A program made the position numbers and the translations under genes. 44,537 bases of DNA from an uncultured Pseudohongiella sp. (lineage in GTDB: Bacteria > Pseudomonadota > Gammaproteobacteria > Pseudomonadales > Pseudohongiellaceae), in contig CACJWK010000020.1 in assembly GCA_902597095.1 (NCBI GenBank), positions 1 to 44,537 of the forward strand, read 5' to 3'. The stretch's first letter is position 1; each line of letters starts with the position of its first letter. Shown here in pieces: positions 28,224 to 37,447 of this stretch. A model generated the notes under the pieces. That model was not told the DNA's origin. It made no database searches and saw only the letters and a list, made by a program, of their open reading frames with translations.

Positions 28224-29663
28224 CTATCCCACTGACCCTTCAAGGCTCACTTCCAGCAGCTTGCCCGCTTCTACCGCAAACTCCATGGGAAGCTCCTTGA
28301 AAACTTCCTTGCAAAAGCCGTTCACGATCATCGAGACCGCTTTTTCGGGGTCGAGCCCACGCTGCTGGCACAGATACAGCTGGTCATCACTCACTTTGGA
28401 GGTGGTGGCCTCATGCTCAATAATCCCAGTCGGATTCTTACTTTCGATGTAAGGAAAGGTGTGCGCCGCACACTGATCACCAATCAGCAGTGAATCGCAC
28501 TGGGTATAGTTGCGCGCGCCTTTTGCCGTTGGCCCGACCCGCACCAGACCCCGGTAGGCGTTGCTGCTCTTACCGGCTGAGATTCCCTTGGAGATGATCG
28601 TCGAGCGCGTATCTTTGCCCAAATGGACCATTTTGGTGCCGGTGTCGGCCTGCTGCAGATTATTTGTCAGAGCGACAGAGTAAAACTCACCCACACTGTT
28701 ATCACCACGCAGGATACAGCTCGGATACTTCCAGGTAATCGCCGAGCCGGTCTCTACCTGAGTCCAGGATATCTTGGCATTGGTATGCGCTAGGCCACGT
28801 TTGGTGACGAAGTTGTAGATGCCGCCCTTGCCCTTAGCATCTCCGGGATACCAGTTTTGCACGGTTGAGTATTTGATCTCAGCATCATCCAGCGCAACCA
28901 GTTCAACCACCGCCGCATGCAGTTGATTTTCATCACGCATGGGCGCGGTACACCCCTCCAGATAGCTAACATGACTGCCCTCGTCGGCAATGATCAGAGT
29001 GCGTTCGAATTGACCGGTGTTGGCCTCGTTTATTCGAAAGTACGTGGAGAGCTCCATGGGACAGCGAACGCCTTTGGGAATGTAAACAAAAGAGCCGTCA
29101 CTGAAGACGGCACTGTTCAAAGCCGCGTAGAAATTGTCTTTGCGCGGCACGACGCTGCCCAGATGTTTTCGTACCAGATCAGGGTACAGCTGCACCGCTT
29201 CCGATATAGAGCAGAACAGCACACCCGCTTCCGCCAGTTTTTCACGGAAAGTAGTCGCGACGGAGACCGAATCAAACACAACATCAACCGCCACACCGGC
29301 AAGCGCCTCCTGCTCATGGAGTGGGATGCCCAGTTTTTCATAGGTCGCCAGCAGCTCCGGATCGACTTCATCAAGACTCTTGGGCCGATCTTCCATACTT
29401 TTTGGCTGGGAATAATAGGAAATACTCTGAAAGTCGACTTCCGGATAATCGATGTGCGCCCAATCGGGGCCAGCCATCTCACGCCAGACCTGAAATGCCC
29501 CCAGACGCCATTCGAGCAGCCATTCCGGCTCACTCTTTTTTGCCGAGATAAAACGAATCGTGTCTTCGGTCAGGCCGGGCGGCAGCGTGTCGGATTCTAT
29601 GTCAGTGGTGAATCCGGCTGCATAATCCTTGGCAATGGCTCGGTCAATTTGTTCTTGCGACAT
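28224..29663 (-). CDS. sufB: SufB, Fe-S scaffold protein
   Basis: A 479-residue scaffold subunit on which the nascent cluster is built. Family signatures are [61 protein letters not shown], and the C-terminal [19 protein letters not shown] with [21 protein letters not shown], which supplies the cysteine and glutamate implicated in cluster formation. Length and start (ATG 29663, with AGGAA upstream) match the family. It is the first structural gene after iscR, 37 bp downstream of it. Confidence 0.96.
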   Translation of the reverse strand: MSQEQIDRAIAKDYAAGFTTDIESDTLPPGLTEDTIRFISAKKSEPEWLLEWRLGAFQVWREMAGPDWAHIDYPEVDFQSISYYSQPKSMEDRPKSLDEVDPELLATYEKLGIPLHEQEALAGVAVDVVFDSVSVATTFREKLAEAGVLFCSISEAVQLYPDLVRKHLGSVVPRKDNFYAALNSAVFSDGSFVYIPKGVRCPMELSTYFRINEANTGQFERTLIIADEGSHVSYLEGCTAPMRDENQLHAAVVELVALDDAEIKYSTVQNWYPGDAKGKGGIYNFVTKRGLAHTNAKISWTQVETGSAITWKYPSCILRGDNSVGEFYSVALTNNLQQADTGTKMVHLGKDTRSTIISKGISAGKSSNAYRGLVRVGPTAKGARNYTQCDSLLIGDQCAAHTFPYIESKNPTGIIEHEATTSKVSDDQLYLCQQRGLDPEKAVSMIVNGFCKEVFKELPMEFAVEAGKLLEVSLEGSVG

Positions 29664-29700
29664 GGTCTTTCAAATTCCTGAAGTTAACTGACGGCGAACG

Positions 29701-30195
29701 CTAATGGGAACTGCCCATCAGCGTCAGCGGCACGGCTTCCTGGTCGATCCGGCCGGGCACGCGGGTATCCTGATTTTCTGAGATCGCTCTGACTTCCTGC
29801 CGACGCATCAGGTCTCCCAAAGAGATCTCCGCAAGAAAAGAGCGAATTTGCTCGCTCAGGTCCATCCACAGATGATGTGTCAGGCAGGTCTCCCCGTTCT
29901 GGCAATCGCCGGCGCCACCACAACGGGTTGCATCTGACGTTTCATTGACGGCCTCTATCACCTCAGCCACGCTGATCTCAGACGCTGCGCGACTCAGATT
30001 ATACCCTCCGCCCGGGCCCCGAACGCTTCTGACCAGACCCTGTTGGCGAAGGGCGCAGAATAATTGCTCAAGGTAGGACAGTGAAATGTCCTGCCGCTGG
30101 GAAATCGCAGAGAGCGGAGTCGGTCCTTCACGATGGTGGAGCGCGAGATCCAGCATGGAAGTCACAGCATAGCGCCCTTTCGCAGTCAGTCGCAT
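29701..30195 (-). CDS. iscR: IscR, Rrf2-family [2Fe-2S] regulator
   Basis: A 164-residue regulator that senses Fe-S status through its own cluster. The winged helix lies in residues 1-60 ([36 protein letters not shown]), followed by [10 protein letters not shown]. The cluster ligands are Cys92, Cys98, Cys104 and His107, at the same numbers as in Escherichia coli IscR, which separates it from other Rrf2 proteins such as NsrR and RsrR. Leading the suf operon, it should repress its own operon when Fe-S clusters are plentiful, through the type-1 site just upstream. Confidence 0.93.
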   Translation of the reverse strand: MRLTAKGRYAVTSMLDLALHHREGPTPLSAISQRQDISLSYLEQLFCALRQQGLVRSVRGPGGGYNLSRAASEISVAEVIEAVNETSDATRCGGAGDCQNGETCLTHHLWMDLSEQIRSFLAEISLGDLMRRQEVRAISENQDTRVPGRIDQEAVPLTLMGSSH

Positions 30196-30228
30196 GGGAA
30201 TACCTGAGTGTTTTAATAAGGATTGCGG

Positions 30229-30262
30229 AGTGTTCCATACCCGACTATTTAAGTCAAGAATA
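30229..30262 (-). promoter_or_regulatory. iscR-suf promoter with IscR type-1 binding site
   Basis: On the plus strand 30237-30261 reads ATACCCGACT, five bases, then AGTCAAGAAT: an inverted repeat that matches the type-1 IscR consensus as I remember it at 23 of 25 positions. On the minus strand the same element contains a -35 box TTGACT (30257-30252), with a poor -10 (AACACT, 30234-30229) 17 bp further on and 33 bp before the iscR start. The overlap of operator and -35 box implies repression by cluster-loaded IscR. Confidence 0.75.
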
Positions 30263-30475
30263 CGCGGCAGAACACTAGTGCGATTAGCGAAGCAGCAATC
30301 AAATCACAGCAACAGAATCCATCGCCTCTCAGGGCGAGAAAATTGCGTCTGACTTTCGTCCCAAATCTGCTGAAAGCTGTTATCCTGACAACAAGCTGGT
30401 AGGCGGGAGTCTGCTTTTGGGTCTGTATAACCAATAAAAAAACACGATTAAAAAGACCAACAACAGAGGGTCAAG

Positions 30476-30967
30476 ATGATGTCAGCCCCAGAGTCTTCTG
30501 ACAGCCCCGCTTCGACACAGAGTAACAGCCCTAGCATTCCCTATCCGTCCGAGCGCTATGCCTGGTACGTGGTCATCATCCTAATGATCGTCTATATCTT
30601 TTCATTCGTCGATCACCAGATACTGTCACTGCTGGTTGATCCGATTAAGGCAGATCTGGGACTTTCAGACACTCAGATCAGCCATCTTGGCGGCTTCACT
30701 TTCGCACTCTTCTACACGTTCTTCGGCATACCGATTGCGCGCTGGGCAGACAGCAAAAATCGGACTATGCTGATTACCGTCGGTCTCGCAGTATGGAGTC
30801 TCTTCACCATGCTGTGTGGCATCGCGAGCAGATTCTGGACCTTTGCTTTCTGCCGCATGGGAGTCGGCGTGGGCGTGACATGCTCGCTTGCATGGCGATG
30901 TTCTTTGACCTTACTTTGCTTCGTTTTCTCTAGCCCTACAGGAGTACTGACTTGTGTTATTGCATAA
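30476..30967 (+). pseudogene. N-terminal remnant of an MFS transporter
   Basis: The first 130 residues or so are a normal major-facilitator start: a disordered Ser/Pro-rich leader, WYVVIILMIVYIFSFVDHQILSLLVDPIKADLGLSDTQISHLGG (TM1 into TM2), FALFYTFFGIPIARWADSKNRT (motif A loop) and CRMGVGVG. A complete protein would be about 400-450 residues, but here the sequence changes after GVGVG (near 30880) into about 30 unrelated residues and stops. In another frame the same 3' stretch reads MFFDLTLLRFL then stop, which looks like the C-terminal tail of a lost gene. A deletion joining the two is the simplest explanation. The remnant overlaps the start of the acyl-CoA ligase gene by 14 bp. Confidence 0.7.
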
Positions 30968-32516
30968 CTTCCTGGAATTTTTCGGTCGTGAATATCCTGA
31001 TCAACCGTTTGCAGAATTTCAGGGACAGACCCTGACCTACGGAGAAGCTGACGCCTGGGCTAACCGATTCGCGAACAGTCTGCTGGCAAGCGGGCTGGCC
31101 AAGGGGGACCGGTTTGCCTGGCTGTCTAAAAACAATCTGGAAATTTGTCTGATGTTCTTCGGCGCCTCAAAAGTAGGCATTATTCCGGTACCGCTGAACT
31201 ATCGACTGGCACCAAGAGAATGGGCATACATCGTCAGTGACGCTGAGAGCCTGATGCTGTTTTGTGAGGATGAGTACGCGAGCGGAATCGATTCCGTAAA
31301 ATCGGAAATACCCTCGCTCAAACGCTGGGTCACACTGGGCAGTGACAGCAAGCCGGAGGGATGGCAGACGCTGTCCGACTGGTTAGAGGAGGACGCCACA
31401 AAACCTGCCGCATCTGTCTGCGAATCCGACCAGTGTTATCAGATGTATACCAGCGGGACTACGGGATTGCCCAAAGGCGCCATGATCAGCCAGGGGAATG
31501 TGACCAACAACATCCAGATGGCCCATCTCGCCTCAAGCATCACGCCTCGACAGGAACGGAACCTGATCGTGGCTCCGGTTTTCCATGCTGCCGCAGCTTT
31601 GAGCATGATGGCGATGGTCGCCAGCGGCTCGACGCTGGTCGTCCACCACGAGTTTGTTCCTGCCCGGGTCGTGCAAAGCCTCGATGAAGAAGCCATCACC
31701 ATGACCACGATGGTGCCTGCGATGATTCAAGCCTGCCTGGTTGCTGTTCCTGATATAGCCACCCGGAAATTTGAAAAACTCCGGCTGATCTCCTACGGCG
31801 CAAGCCCGATTGCGCAGGAGACCCTGAAGGAAGCCATGTCTGTGTTTGGCTGCGGATTTGCCCAGGGCTTCGGTATGACCGAGCTGACCTGTATTGCCAC
31901 CAATATGACTCCGGCTGTCCATGAGCGAGCCGCTTCAGGCGAGCCGGGACTGCTGCTTTCCGCCGGCCGCCCGCAGATGGGGACCGAGATAAAAATTGCT
32001 GACGAGAATGATGAAGAACTGCCCCGCGGTCAGGTTGGCCAGATCCTGGTGCGTGGCCCTCAGACCATGATGGGCTACTGGCGCTTGCCCGAAGCGACTG
32101 ACAGCGCGCTGAAAGGCGGCTGGATGCATACCGGCGATGCGGGCTATATGGATGAAGAGGGGTTTATATACATTCAGGATCGGATCAAGGACATGATCGT
32201 CTCAGGCGCGGAGAACATCTATCCGGCAGAGGTGGAGCGCGCCATCTTCGAACACTCGGCTGTCGCCGACACCGCGGTCGTCGGCATCCCCGATGAGCAG
32301 TGGGGCGAAACTGTTCTGGCATTTGTCGCACTCAAACCCAGGCAAACGCTTGAGCTTGAGACCTTGCAGGCTTTTTGCCGTGAACGGCTGGCGGGTTACA
32401 CGATTCCCAGCAAGCTGGAAATTATTGATGCCATTCCGCGCAACGCCAGCGGCAAATCATTGAAGACGAGACTCCGCCAGCCCTACTGGAAAGGGAAACA
32501 GAGGCAAGTCAGTTAG
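30954..32516 (+). CDS. Acyl-CoA synthetase (class I adenylate-forming enzyme)
   Basis: A 520-residue ligase that activates a carboxylic acid as acyl-AMP and then as a CoA thioester. Motifs: the P-loop YTSGTTGLPKGAM (about 164-176), GFGMTEL, MMGYWRLPEAT, GWMHTGDAGYMDEEGFIYIQDR, KDMIVSGAENIYPAEVE and the C-terminal catalytic Lys in NASGKSLK (about 504). These fit the medium/long-chain or benzoate-like acyl-CoA ligase families; chain length and substrate cannot be read off. The GTG start at 30954 has GGAG nine bases upstream and lies inside the end of the MFS remnant. A YqaA-like gene follows after 6 bp and is probably co-transcribed. Confidence 0.9.
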   Translation: MLLHNFLEFFGREYPDQPFAEFQGQTLTYGEADAWANRFANSLLASGLAKGDRFAWLSKNNLEICLMFFGASKVGIIPVPLNYRLAPREWAYIVSDAESLMLFCEDEYASGIDSVKSEIPSLKRWVTLGSDSKPEGWQTLSDWLEEDATKPAASVCESDQCYQMYTSGTTGLPKGAMISQGNVTNNIQMAHLASSITPRQERNLIVAPVFHAAAALSMMAMVASGSTLVVHHEFVPARVVQSLDEEAITMTTMVPAMIQACLVAVPDIATRKFEKLRLISYGASPIAQETLKEAMSVFGCGFAQGFGMTELTCIATNMTPAVHERAASGEPGLLLSAGRPQMGTEIKIADENDEELPRGQVGQILVRGPQTMMGYWRLPEATDSALKGGWMHTGDAGYMDEEGFIYIQDRIKDMIVSGAENIYPAEVERAIFEHSAVADTAVVGIPDEQWGETVLAFVALKPRQTLELETLQAFCRERLAGYTIPSKLEIIDAIPRNASGKSLKTRLRQPYWKGKQRQVS

Positions 32517-32522
32517 GCTTCT

Positions 32523-32954
32523 GTGGAAACTGAAATACTATTTTTAGGACTGGCTGCCTTTCTGGCTGCCACTCTGGCTCCGGTTTCTTCTGAAATTGTC
32601 TTCACGGGATACCTGGCGCTGGGTTACAGCAAAAGTGCCTGTCTGATCGTTGCCTCGCTTGGTAATTGCCTGGGCACTTCAGTCAATTATGTGATTGGCA
32701 TGGCCGGACTGCACGCCGCCAGGATATATCTGGGGCTGACACCAGCTACAGAAGCCAAACTGCAGACTCTGAATCAGCGCTATGGGATGTGGGCTCTGTT
32801 GCTGGCATGGATGCCGGTGATCGGTGATCCGCTCACGGTACTGGCTGGGGCTGCGCGTACCCGCTGGTGGGTATTTGCACTCCTTGTGTTTGGCGGGCGA
32901 ATCGCGCGTTATCTGATCATACTCACTCTGTTTGAGGCGAGCAGCCCGGCCTGA
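32523..32954 (+). CDS. YqaA/DedA-like small membrane protein
   Basis: A 143-residue inner-membrane protein of the YqaA type, a short relative of DedA/SNARE-associated (VTT) proteins. It shows SSEIVFTGYLALGYS, VASLGNCLGTSVNYVIGMAG and the diagnostic loop MPVIGDPLTVLAGAARTRWW before the final helix. VTT proteins are linked to lipid scrambling and membrane homeostasis; YqaA itself has no firm function. It starts with GTG 6 bp after the acyl-CoA ligase stop, so the two are likely one operon. It ends 18 bp before the convergent porin gene. Confidence 0.82.
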   Translation: METEILFLGLAAFLAATLAPVSSEIVFTGYLALGYSKSACLIVASLGNCLGTSVNYVIGMAGLHAARIYLGLTPATEAKLQTLNQRYGMWALLLAWMPVIGDPLTVLAGAARTRWWVFALLVFGGRIARYLIILTLFEASSPA

Positions 32955-32972
32955 GTCAGCGCCGGGAACGCC

Positions 32973-34343
32973 TTACAGCCTCAGGATGGTTTGTGCATAA
33001 AAGTAATGGCTGTCCCCTTCACGCACCCGGTCCATATACGCGCCGGGCGCAACATACACATAGCCGCTGTCGATCGTCAGTTTGCCAGAGAACAGATGCC
33101 AGCGGACTCGCGTCTCCAGCTGATCGCCAAGATGATCTTCCCCCAGACCACCCTCATGCCGATAGCGCGTGATGCGCCAGCCCTGTGCAGGTGCGGCAAG
33201 TGAGGGTCGCTGCCACCGGATGTACGCGTCCACGTTACTGGCTGGCTGCAGATTCAGCATCAGGCCCGGAGAGCTGGTATTGACCCGCTGAAAAGCACGG
33301 AAGGAGCCAGTTGGACCGAAGTCTGGACGCGGCACGCCGAAAAGGTGATCCAGCTCGTTGGATTCGTTGTCCAGTGGAGCTTTGTCACCGCTGCCGTAGT
33401 GATATACAAAACTGAGACGTGGCTGCCAGCTCGCCTGAAAGCTGTAGCCGACTGAAAGATGATAATACCGCGCATTATGGTCCCGTAGTGCTCCGGATGC
33501 ATCCAGAGCTGGCGCATCGCCGAATTGATACACGGCTTCTGCATCATAGTGCCAGCGACCCGCCGCCGGGCTTCTGAACAGACGTACCCCGGGATTCAGC
33601 ACGTCGAAACGCTGATTGGCCGGTCGATCCCGCCGCTCATCGGCGCCCAGGAAGTAGAACTGAAGCGAATCTCCCTGTGAGCCCAATGCTGTCGTGACGT
33701 AAGCACCCCAGAAGAAGTCACTCGACTGCCTGTCGGGGCGGGGTTCGTTATCGATCCAGTCGCCCTCTACCAGTCGCGTTGTTGGCCGCGTGTAGAACAT
33801 TTCTATGGTCGTTCCACCTGATTCGAGACCGGCATGAACCCCTGCGAAAGAGTTAATGGTGTTGCGAAACCGATTACGGGCAACAAAACGCCGGCTTCCC
33901 TGATCCATCGTAAACCGGCCTACCTTAACGAACCCGCTGTCGCCCTCGCGAAAAACGTCATTTATTGGAAAGCTCACATTTGCCTGCAGGATATCCAGAG
34001 GATTGGCGAAAAAGCTGTCCAGTGGCGAACCCTCATCCGTCAGATAGGTTCGCATATCGGCAAATTCAGCATTCAGAGAGAACCTGTCGAACCTGGCCTC
34101 TGTCCTGAGCAGATTGCGCCACTCAAAGCCCTGATCACTGCCCTCAAGGCCGCTGCGAAACTGCCCATCCAGAAACTGGATGCGGCTTTGCTGCTCGAAT
34201 CCGACAGACAGCCAATCGGGCAGCCCACCGCTTTGTTGCGCGTAGGCTGATCGGGAAATCGTTGCCGCGAGAATCCACAACAGAAGAGGAGCAGAAAAAT
34301 GCTGAATCACGCGCATAAGATTCATCTGAGAATAATGAGACAT
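32973..34343 (-). CDS. Alginate-export-family outer membrane porin
   Basis: About 456 residues with a signal peptide (MRVIQHFSAPLLLWILAATISRSAYAQ) and a beta-barrel built of alternating strands, ending with an aromatic-containing strand (SHYFYAQTILRL) as outer-membrane proteins do. The opening SRIQFLDGQFR, WRNLLRTEARFD, FADMRTYLTDEGSPLD, VGRFTMDQGSRRFVARNRFRNT and FSFVYHYGSGDK resemble the alginate_exp family (AlgE-like barrels), which also includes porins for other solutes. No alginate synthesis genes are in the window, so alginate transport should not be assumed. Start choice is open: ATGs at 34343, 34325 and 34316 are all in frame and none has a good ribosome site. The frame continues to 34526 without a signal peptide. 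Confidence 0.8.
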   Translation of the reverse strand: MSHYSQMNLMRVIQHFSAPLLLWILAATISRSAYAQQSGGLPDWLSVGFEQQSRIQFLDGQFRSGLEGSDQGFEWRNLLRTEARFDRFSLNAEFADMRTYLTDEGSPLDSFFANPLDILQANVSFPINDVFREGDSGFVKVGRFTMDQGSRRFVARNRFRNTINSFAGVHAGLESGGTTIEMFYTRPTTRLVEGDWIDNEPRPDRQSSDFFWGAYVTTALGSQGDSLQFYFLGADERRDRPANQRFDVLNPGVRLFRSPAAGRWHYDAEAVYQFGDAPALDASGALRDHNARYYHLSVGYSFQASWQPRLSFVYHYGSGDKAPLDNESNELDHLFGVPRPDFGPTGSFRAFQRVNTSSPGLMLNLQPASNVDAYIRWQRPSLAAPAQGWRITRYRHEGGLGEDHLGDQLETRVRWHLFSGKLTIDSGYVYVAPGAYMDRVREGDSHYFYAQTILRL

Positions 34344-34624
34344 CAAAAATACAGATCCGTTTGATTGACCCGGACACTGAACGACAACCAGCACGCGGAC
34401 AACTTTCCGGCCATTATATTTAAATCCCGCGCGTAAGGAAAAAGCGAATCGCAAGGCCACGAACGACAAGGCAGCGAACGGCAGCTGGACATCTAAATCC
34501 CACCGTATCTGCCGCATAGCCCACAATCAAGTGGCCATTTCCTGAATAAACATCAGACATTACTCAGCTTTCAAACATGGCGCGCCTTGTGCTGCATCTG
34601 AATATTGAGCCTGAGAAAGACGAA

Positions 34625-37183
34625 TCAGAAGTTTGGAAGAGAAAGCAGGCGCTCGGCGCGAAACAGGGGATCTGCGGCCTGCAGAATTTTCAGCCGTAAC
34701 TGGTGGTTATACTCCGGGCGCTGCGCCAGGAACTCTCGGACGATAGCTGCCGCTGCCGGCGTGTTGTAGCTACCCAGCGTGGCCCCTAACCATCGCGCCG
34801 GAAAGAAAATATCGCCGGTGACCTGTATCTCCTCCAGCAGCTCCAGGCTGGGCAGAATATACGCTTCAGCATCGTCTCTTCTCACGGGGTGATGCAGCGC
34901 ATCAAGGGCGCCAAGTACCCAGGATTCAATGGCCCGGTTGTCTTCATCGGCAAGCGTTTCAAAAAAAGCCCTGCGCGTCGACGGTATGGGGGAAAGTGCA
35001 GGACGAATCCAGTCGAAGCGGCGCTGCCGATCCTGATTGTTAATCTGCGCCAGTTGCCGGGTCACAATTTGGTCTGCATGCTCGGGCAATTTGATAGCCA
35101 GACCGGTGGCAAGCGCAATTTGATCTGTTTCAGAAAGGACAAGCCCCTCAACGACGATCTCTGCGCGCCAAACTCGCAGCAGCTGATCAAGTGCCGGTGT
35201 AGTCAGCGCCAGGTCACGATACGCCTCGAAGAAAATCTTTTTGCTGCTCGGGCTGTCCGCGGCCAGCACAAGTGCCCACAGCGATTTTTCAACATTGACG
35301 GCGGCGTCAGCCCGCGCCGCCTCACTGAGAAAATTCCAGTAGAGAATGCGGACCTGACGCAGCATCAAGTTGAGCAGCAGTTGATTGTCTTCAACCTCAA
35401 TGATGCCTATCAATCGATTGATATACCCATCAGCGGAGAGTCGGTTCCCTTCCAGCAGGTTTTCAAACAAAGAAACCAGCAAACTGCCCCGCTGAATGTC
35501 GTCGAGACTTTCCCAGTCGGACAGCAACTCCGGATCAGCCGGAAACAGACCGTAACCCCGCCCGTCCGCGTTCAGGAGGCCCACAGAGGCGCTGGGATCG
35601 AAAACCGCGATCTCTGACCGCCCGCTCTCAACCGATTCAAGCCGCCAGCTTCCTTCGGTCCGCTCACTCACCGAAAACTGCTGGGGCCAGACGCGACCTG
35701 TTCCCTCAGGGTCGCTTTGTCGCAGGACCGAAGTTCCTGCCGACTCCTCCAGCAGAAAATGCGGGCGGCCCGCTGTGTTCCCCCACACCTCGCTCCAGCT
35801 TTGCAGATCGACTTCCGTCTTGCGTTCCAGAATGGCAATCAAATCAGGCCAGGTGGCATTCCCGTACGCAAAGTTTGCCAGGTATTCCCGCATGCCTGAG
35901 CGAAACTCTTCCTGACCGGTCAGGGTCTCCAGCTGCCGCATCATAATCGGCGCTTTGTTGTAAATGATATTGCCATACAGCGTCCCCGCTTCGTTCAGAT
36001 TCTGCAGGTCCTGACGGATAGGGTTGGCACCTTGCGTCCGGTCGACTGCATAGGCGCTGGGAAAATGGCGGATAAGAAAATTGAGATCGTGGTTGATCTC
36101 GGTAAAGCTCGGATTTACGATCTTGGCAGCCATGAAATTCGCGAAAACTTCTTTAGTCCACACGTCATTGAACCAATCCATAGTCACCAGATCCCCGAAC
36201 CACATGTGGGCTGTTTCATGGGCGATCAGACTTGCTCTGCTCAACAGCTGGGTCTGACTGGGTTGCGCATTCAATAACAGGCTGTCCGCACGATACTGAA
36301 TCGCCCCGACATGCTCCATGCCTCCGTACTGAAAGCTGGGAATCAGGGCAAAATCGAATTTCTGAAAGGGGTAGTCAATGGCGGTGTACTCTTCCAGCCA
36401 GCTCAGTGCGGCGCCGTGCAGGTCAAAAACCGCATCAAGATTGCGCGCGACCTTTTCCCGGTCGCTCTCTCGGTGCAGCATCGTCATTTGACGACCGTTT
36501 ATTTGTCGAGTCTCGCGCTGAAATTTTCCGGCGACAAAGGAGAACAGGTAGGAGCTGATCAACTCCGTGGGCGCAAAGCGCAGGCGCTTCTTTTCCCCCA
36601 GCGCTTCAAGCTGCTGCAACGGCGCATTGGCGATGGCCTCCCAATCGGCGGGCATCGTCAGCGTCAGCGTGTAACGTGCCTTCAGGTTGGGCTGATCAAA
36701 AAGAGGAAAGGCTGTTCGCGCCCGGTCCGGGACGAAGAGTGTATAGAGAAACTCCGGATTGCGATTGAGCGAGCTGTCTCCGGCCGTGAATTGCACGCTT
36801 ATTCTGTTCTGGCCAGGGCGTAGCTCCCCTGCCGGAATGACAAGATGCTCAGACTCAAACCGATAATCCGACGGTTGACCGTTGACTTCGACGGCGCCGA
36901 GTTTTTCTGCCGATTCCTTAAAATCCAGCACGAGCGGCTCGTCGGTTTCTGAGAGTTCAAACTCAATGACAGCCGACGCCGGAATGCGCTGATCAGGGCT
37001 GGCAGGCAGGTCGAAGCTGAGATCATAGCTTAGCCGGCTCAGTACGGTTTTACGATGCTCAGCCAGCTGCTGCGTGACTCCCGGCCTCAGACCCTCGATC
37101 AACATCGATTGCGCCACGACAGCATCCGACAGCAGCAGGACTGTCAGCAGAGTCAGCCCATCAAACAGTCTCCAGCGCAGCAT
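34625..37183 (-). CDS. Exported M1-family zinc aminopeptidase
   Basis: An 852-residue metallopeptidase with a signal peptide (about 1-24, ending VVAQ). The N-terminal beta-saddle domain includes LFDQPNLKARYTLTL. The substrate-binding motif is GGMEHVG (287-293; GAMEN in classical members). The zinc site is HETAH (322-326) with Glu345 in KEVFANF as third ligand. The C-terminal half is an ERAP1-type helical domain. It removes N-terminal residues from peptides in the periplasm. The usual NEGF around the third ligand is KEVF here, a variation that keeps the Glu. ATG 37183 follows AAAGGAAATT. It is a separate unit, about 280 bp from the porin gene downstream. Confidence 0.9.
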   Translation of the reverse strand: MLRWRLFDGLTLLTVLLLSDAVVAQSMLIEGLRPGVTQQLAEHRKTVLSRLSYDLSFDLPASPDQRIPASAVIEFELSETDEPLVLDFKESAEKLGAVEVNGQPSDYRFESEHLVIPAGELRPGQNRISVQFTAGDSSLNRNPEFLYTLFVPDRARTAFPLFDQPNLKARYTLTLTMPADWEAIANAPLQQLEALGEKKRLRFAPTELISSYLFSFVAGKFQRETRQINGRQMTMLHRESDREKVARNLDAVFDLHGAALSWLEEYTAIDYPFQKFDFALIPSFQYGGMEHVGAIQYRADSLLLNAQPSQTQLLSRASLIAHETAHMWFGDLVTMDWFNDVWTKEVFANFMAAKIVNPSFTEINHDLNFLIRHFPSAYAVDRTQGANPIRQDLQNLNEAGTLYGNIIYNKAPIMMRQLETLTGQEEFRSGMREYLANFAYGNATWPDLIAILERKTEVDLQSWSEVWGNTAGRPHFLLEESAGTSVLRQSDPEGTGRVWPQQFSVSERTEGSWRLESVESGRSEIAVFDPSASVGLLNADGRGYGLFPADPELLSDWESLDDIQRGSLLVSLFENLLEGNRLSADGYINRLIGIIEVEDNQLLLNLMLRQVRILYWNFLSEAARADAAVNVEKSLWALVLAADSPSSKKIFFEAYRDLALTTPALDQLLRVWRAEIVVEGLVLSETDQIALATGLAIKLPEHADQIVTRQLAQINNQDRQRRFDWIRPALSPIPSTRRAFFETLADEDNRAIESWVLGALDALHHPVRRDDAEAYILPSLELLEEIQVTGDIFFPARWLGATLGSYNTPAAAAIVREFLAQRPEYNHQLRLKILQAADPLFRAERLLSLPNF

Positions 37184-37397
37184 AATTTCCTTTGTTCCGT
37201 ATCGTCATGGTTTGATTCGCTTGTTTGAGAGAGAGTCCGGTCTGACTCCACGCCCAGTCAAAACGGGCCTGAAAAGAGTACTGTGAAACCGACGCAGTGC
37301 AAAGCAGCAAAGCAATCTCCGGCGCAATGCGCAGTACACCGATGACGACAAACCGACACAGGGCAAAGTTACAATCTTTTTTAGCGCCGGCTTTCCA

Positions 37398-37441
37398 CCC
37401 GCGCGCGGGCGCCGGGGTAAGCCCGGATGCCGCCATGGCGG
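37398..37441. repeat. Cluster of GC-rich palindromes, REP-like
   Basis: Two perfect 12-bp palindromes lie 20 bp apart: CCCGCGCGCGGG at 37398-37409 and CCGCCATGGCGG at 37430-37441, with GC-rich sequence between them. They sit where the decayed gene at 37448-38210 loses its 5' end. Composition and palindromic layout resemble REP-type intergenic elements. No second copy was seen in this window, so the repeat nature is inferred. Confidence 0.4.
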
Positions 37442-37447
37442 ACCGGG

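Noticed and set aside
28917-29681. 254-codon open frame on the plus strand
   Set aside because: Antisense to sufB, which is fully conserved; no domain or ribosome site.
34889-35617. 242-codon open frame on the plus strand
   Set aside because: Antisense to the M1 aminopeptidase C-terminal domain; no recognisable feature.
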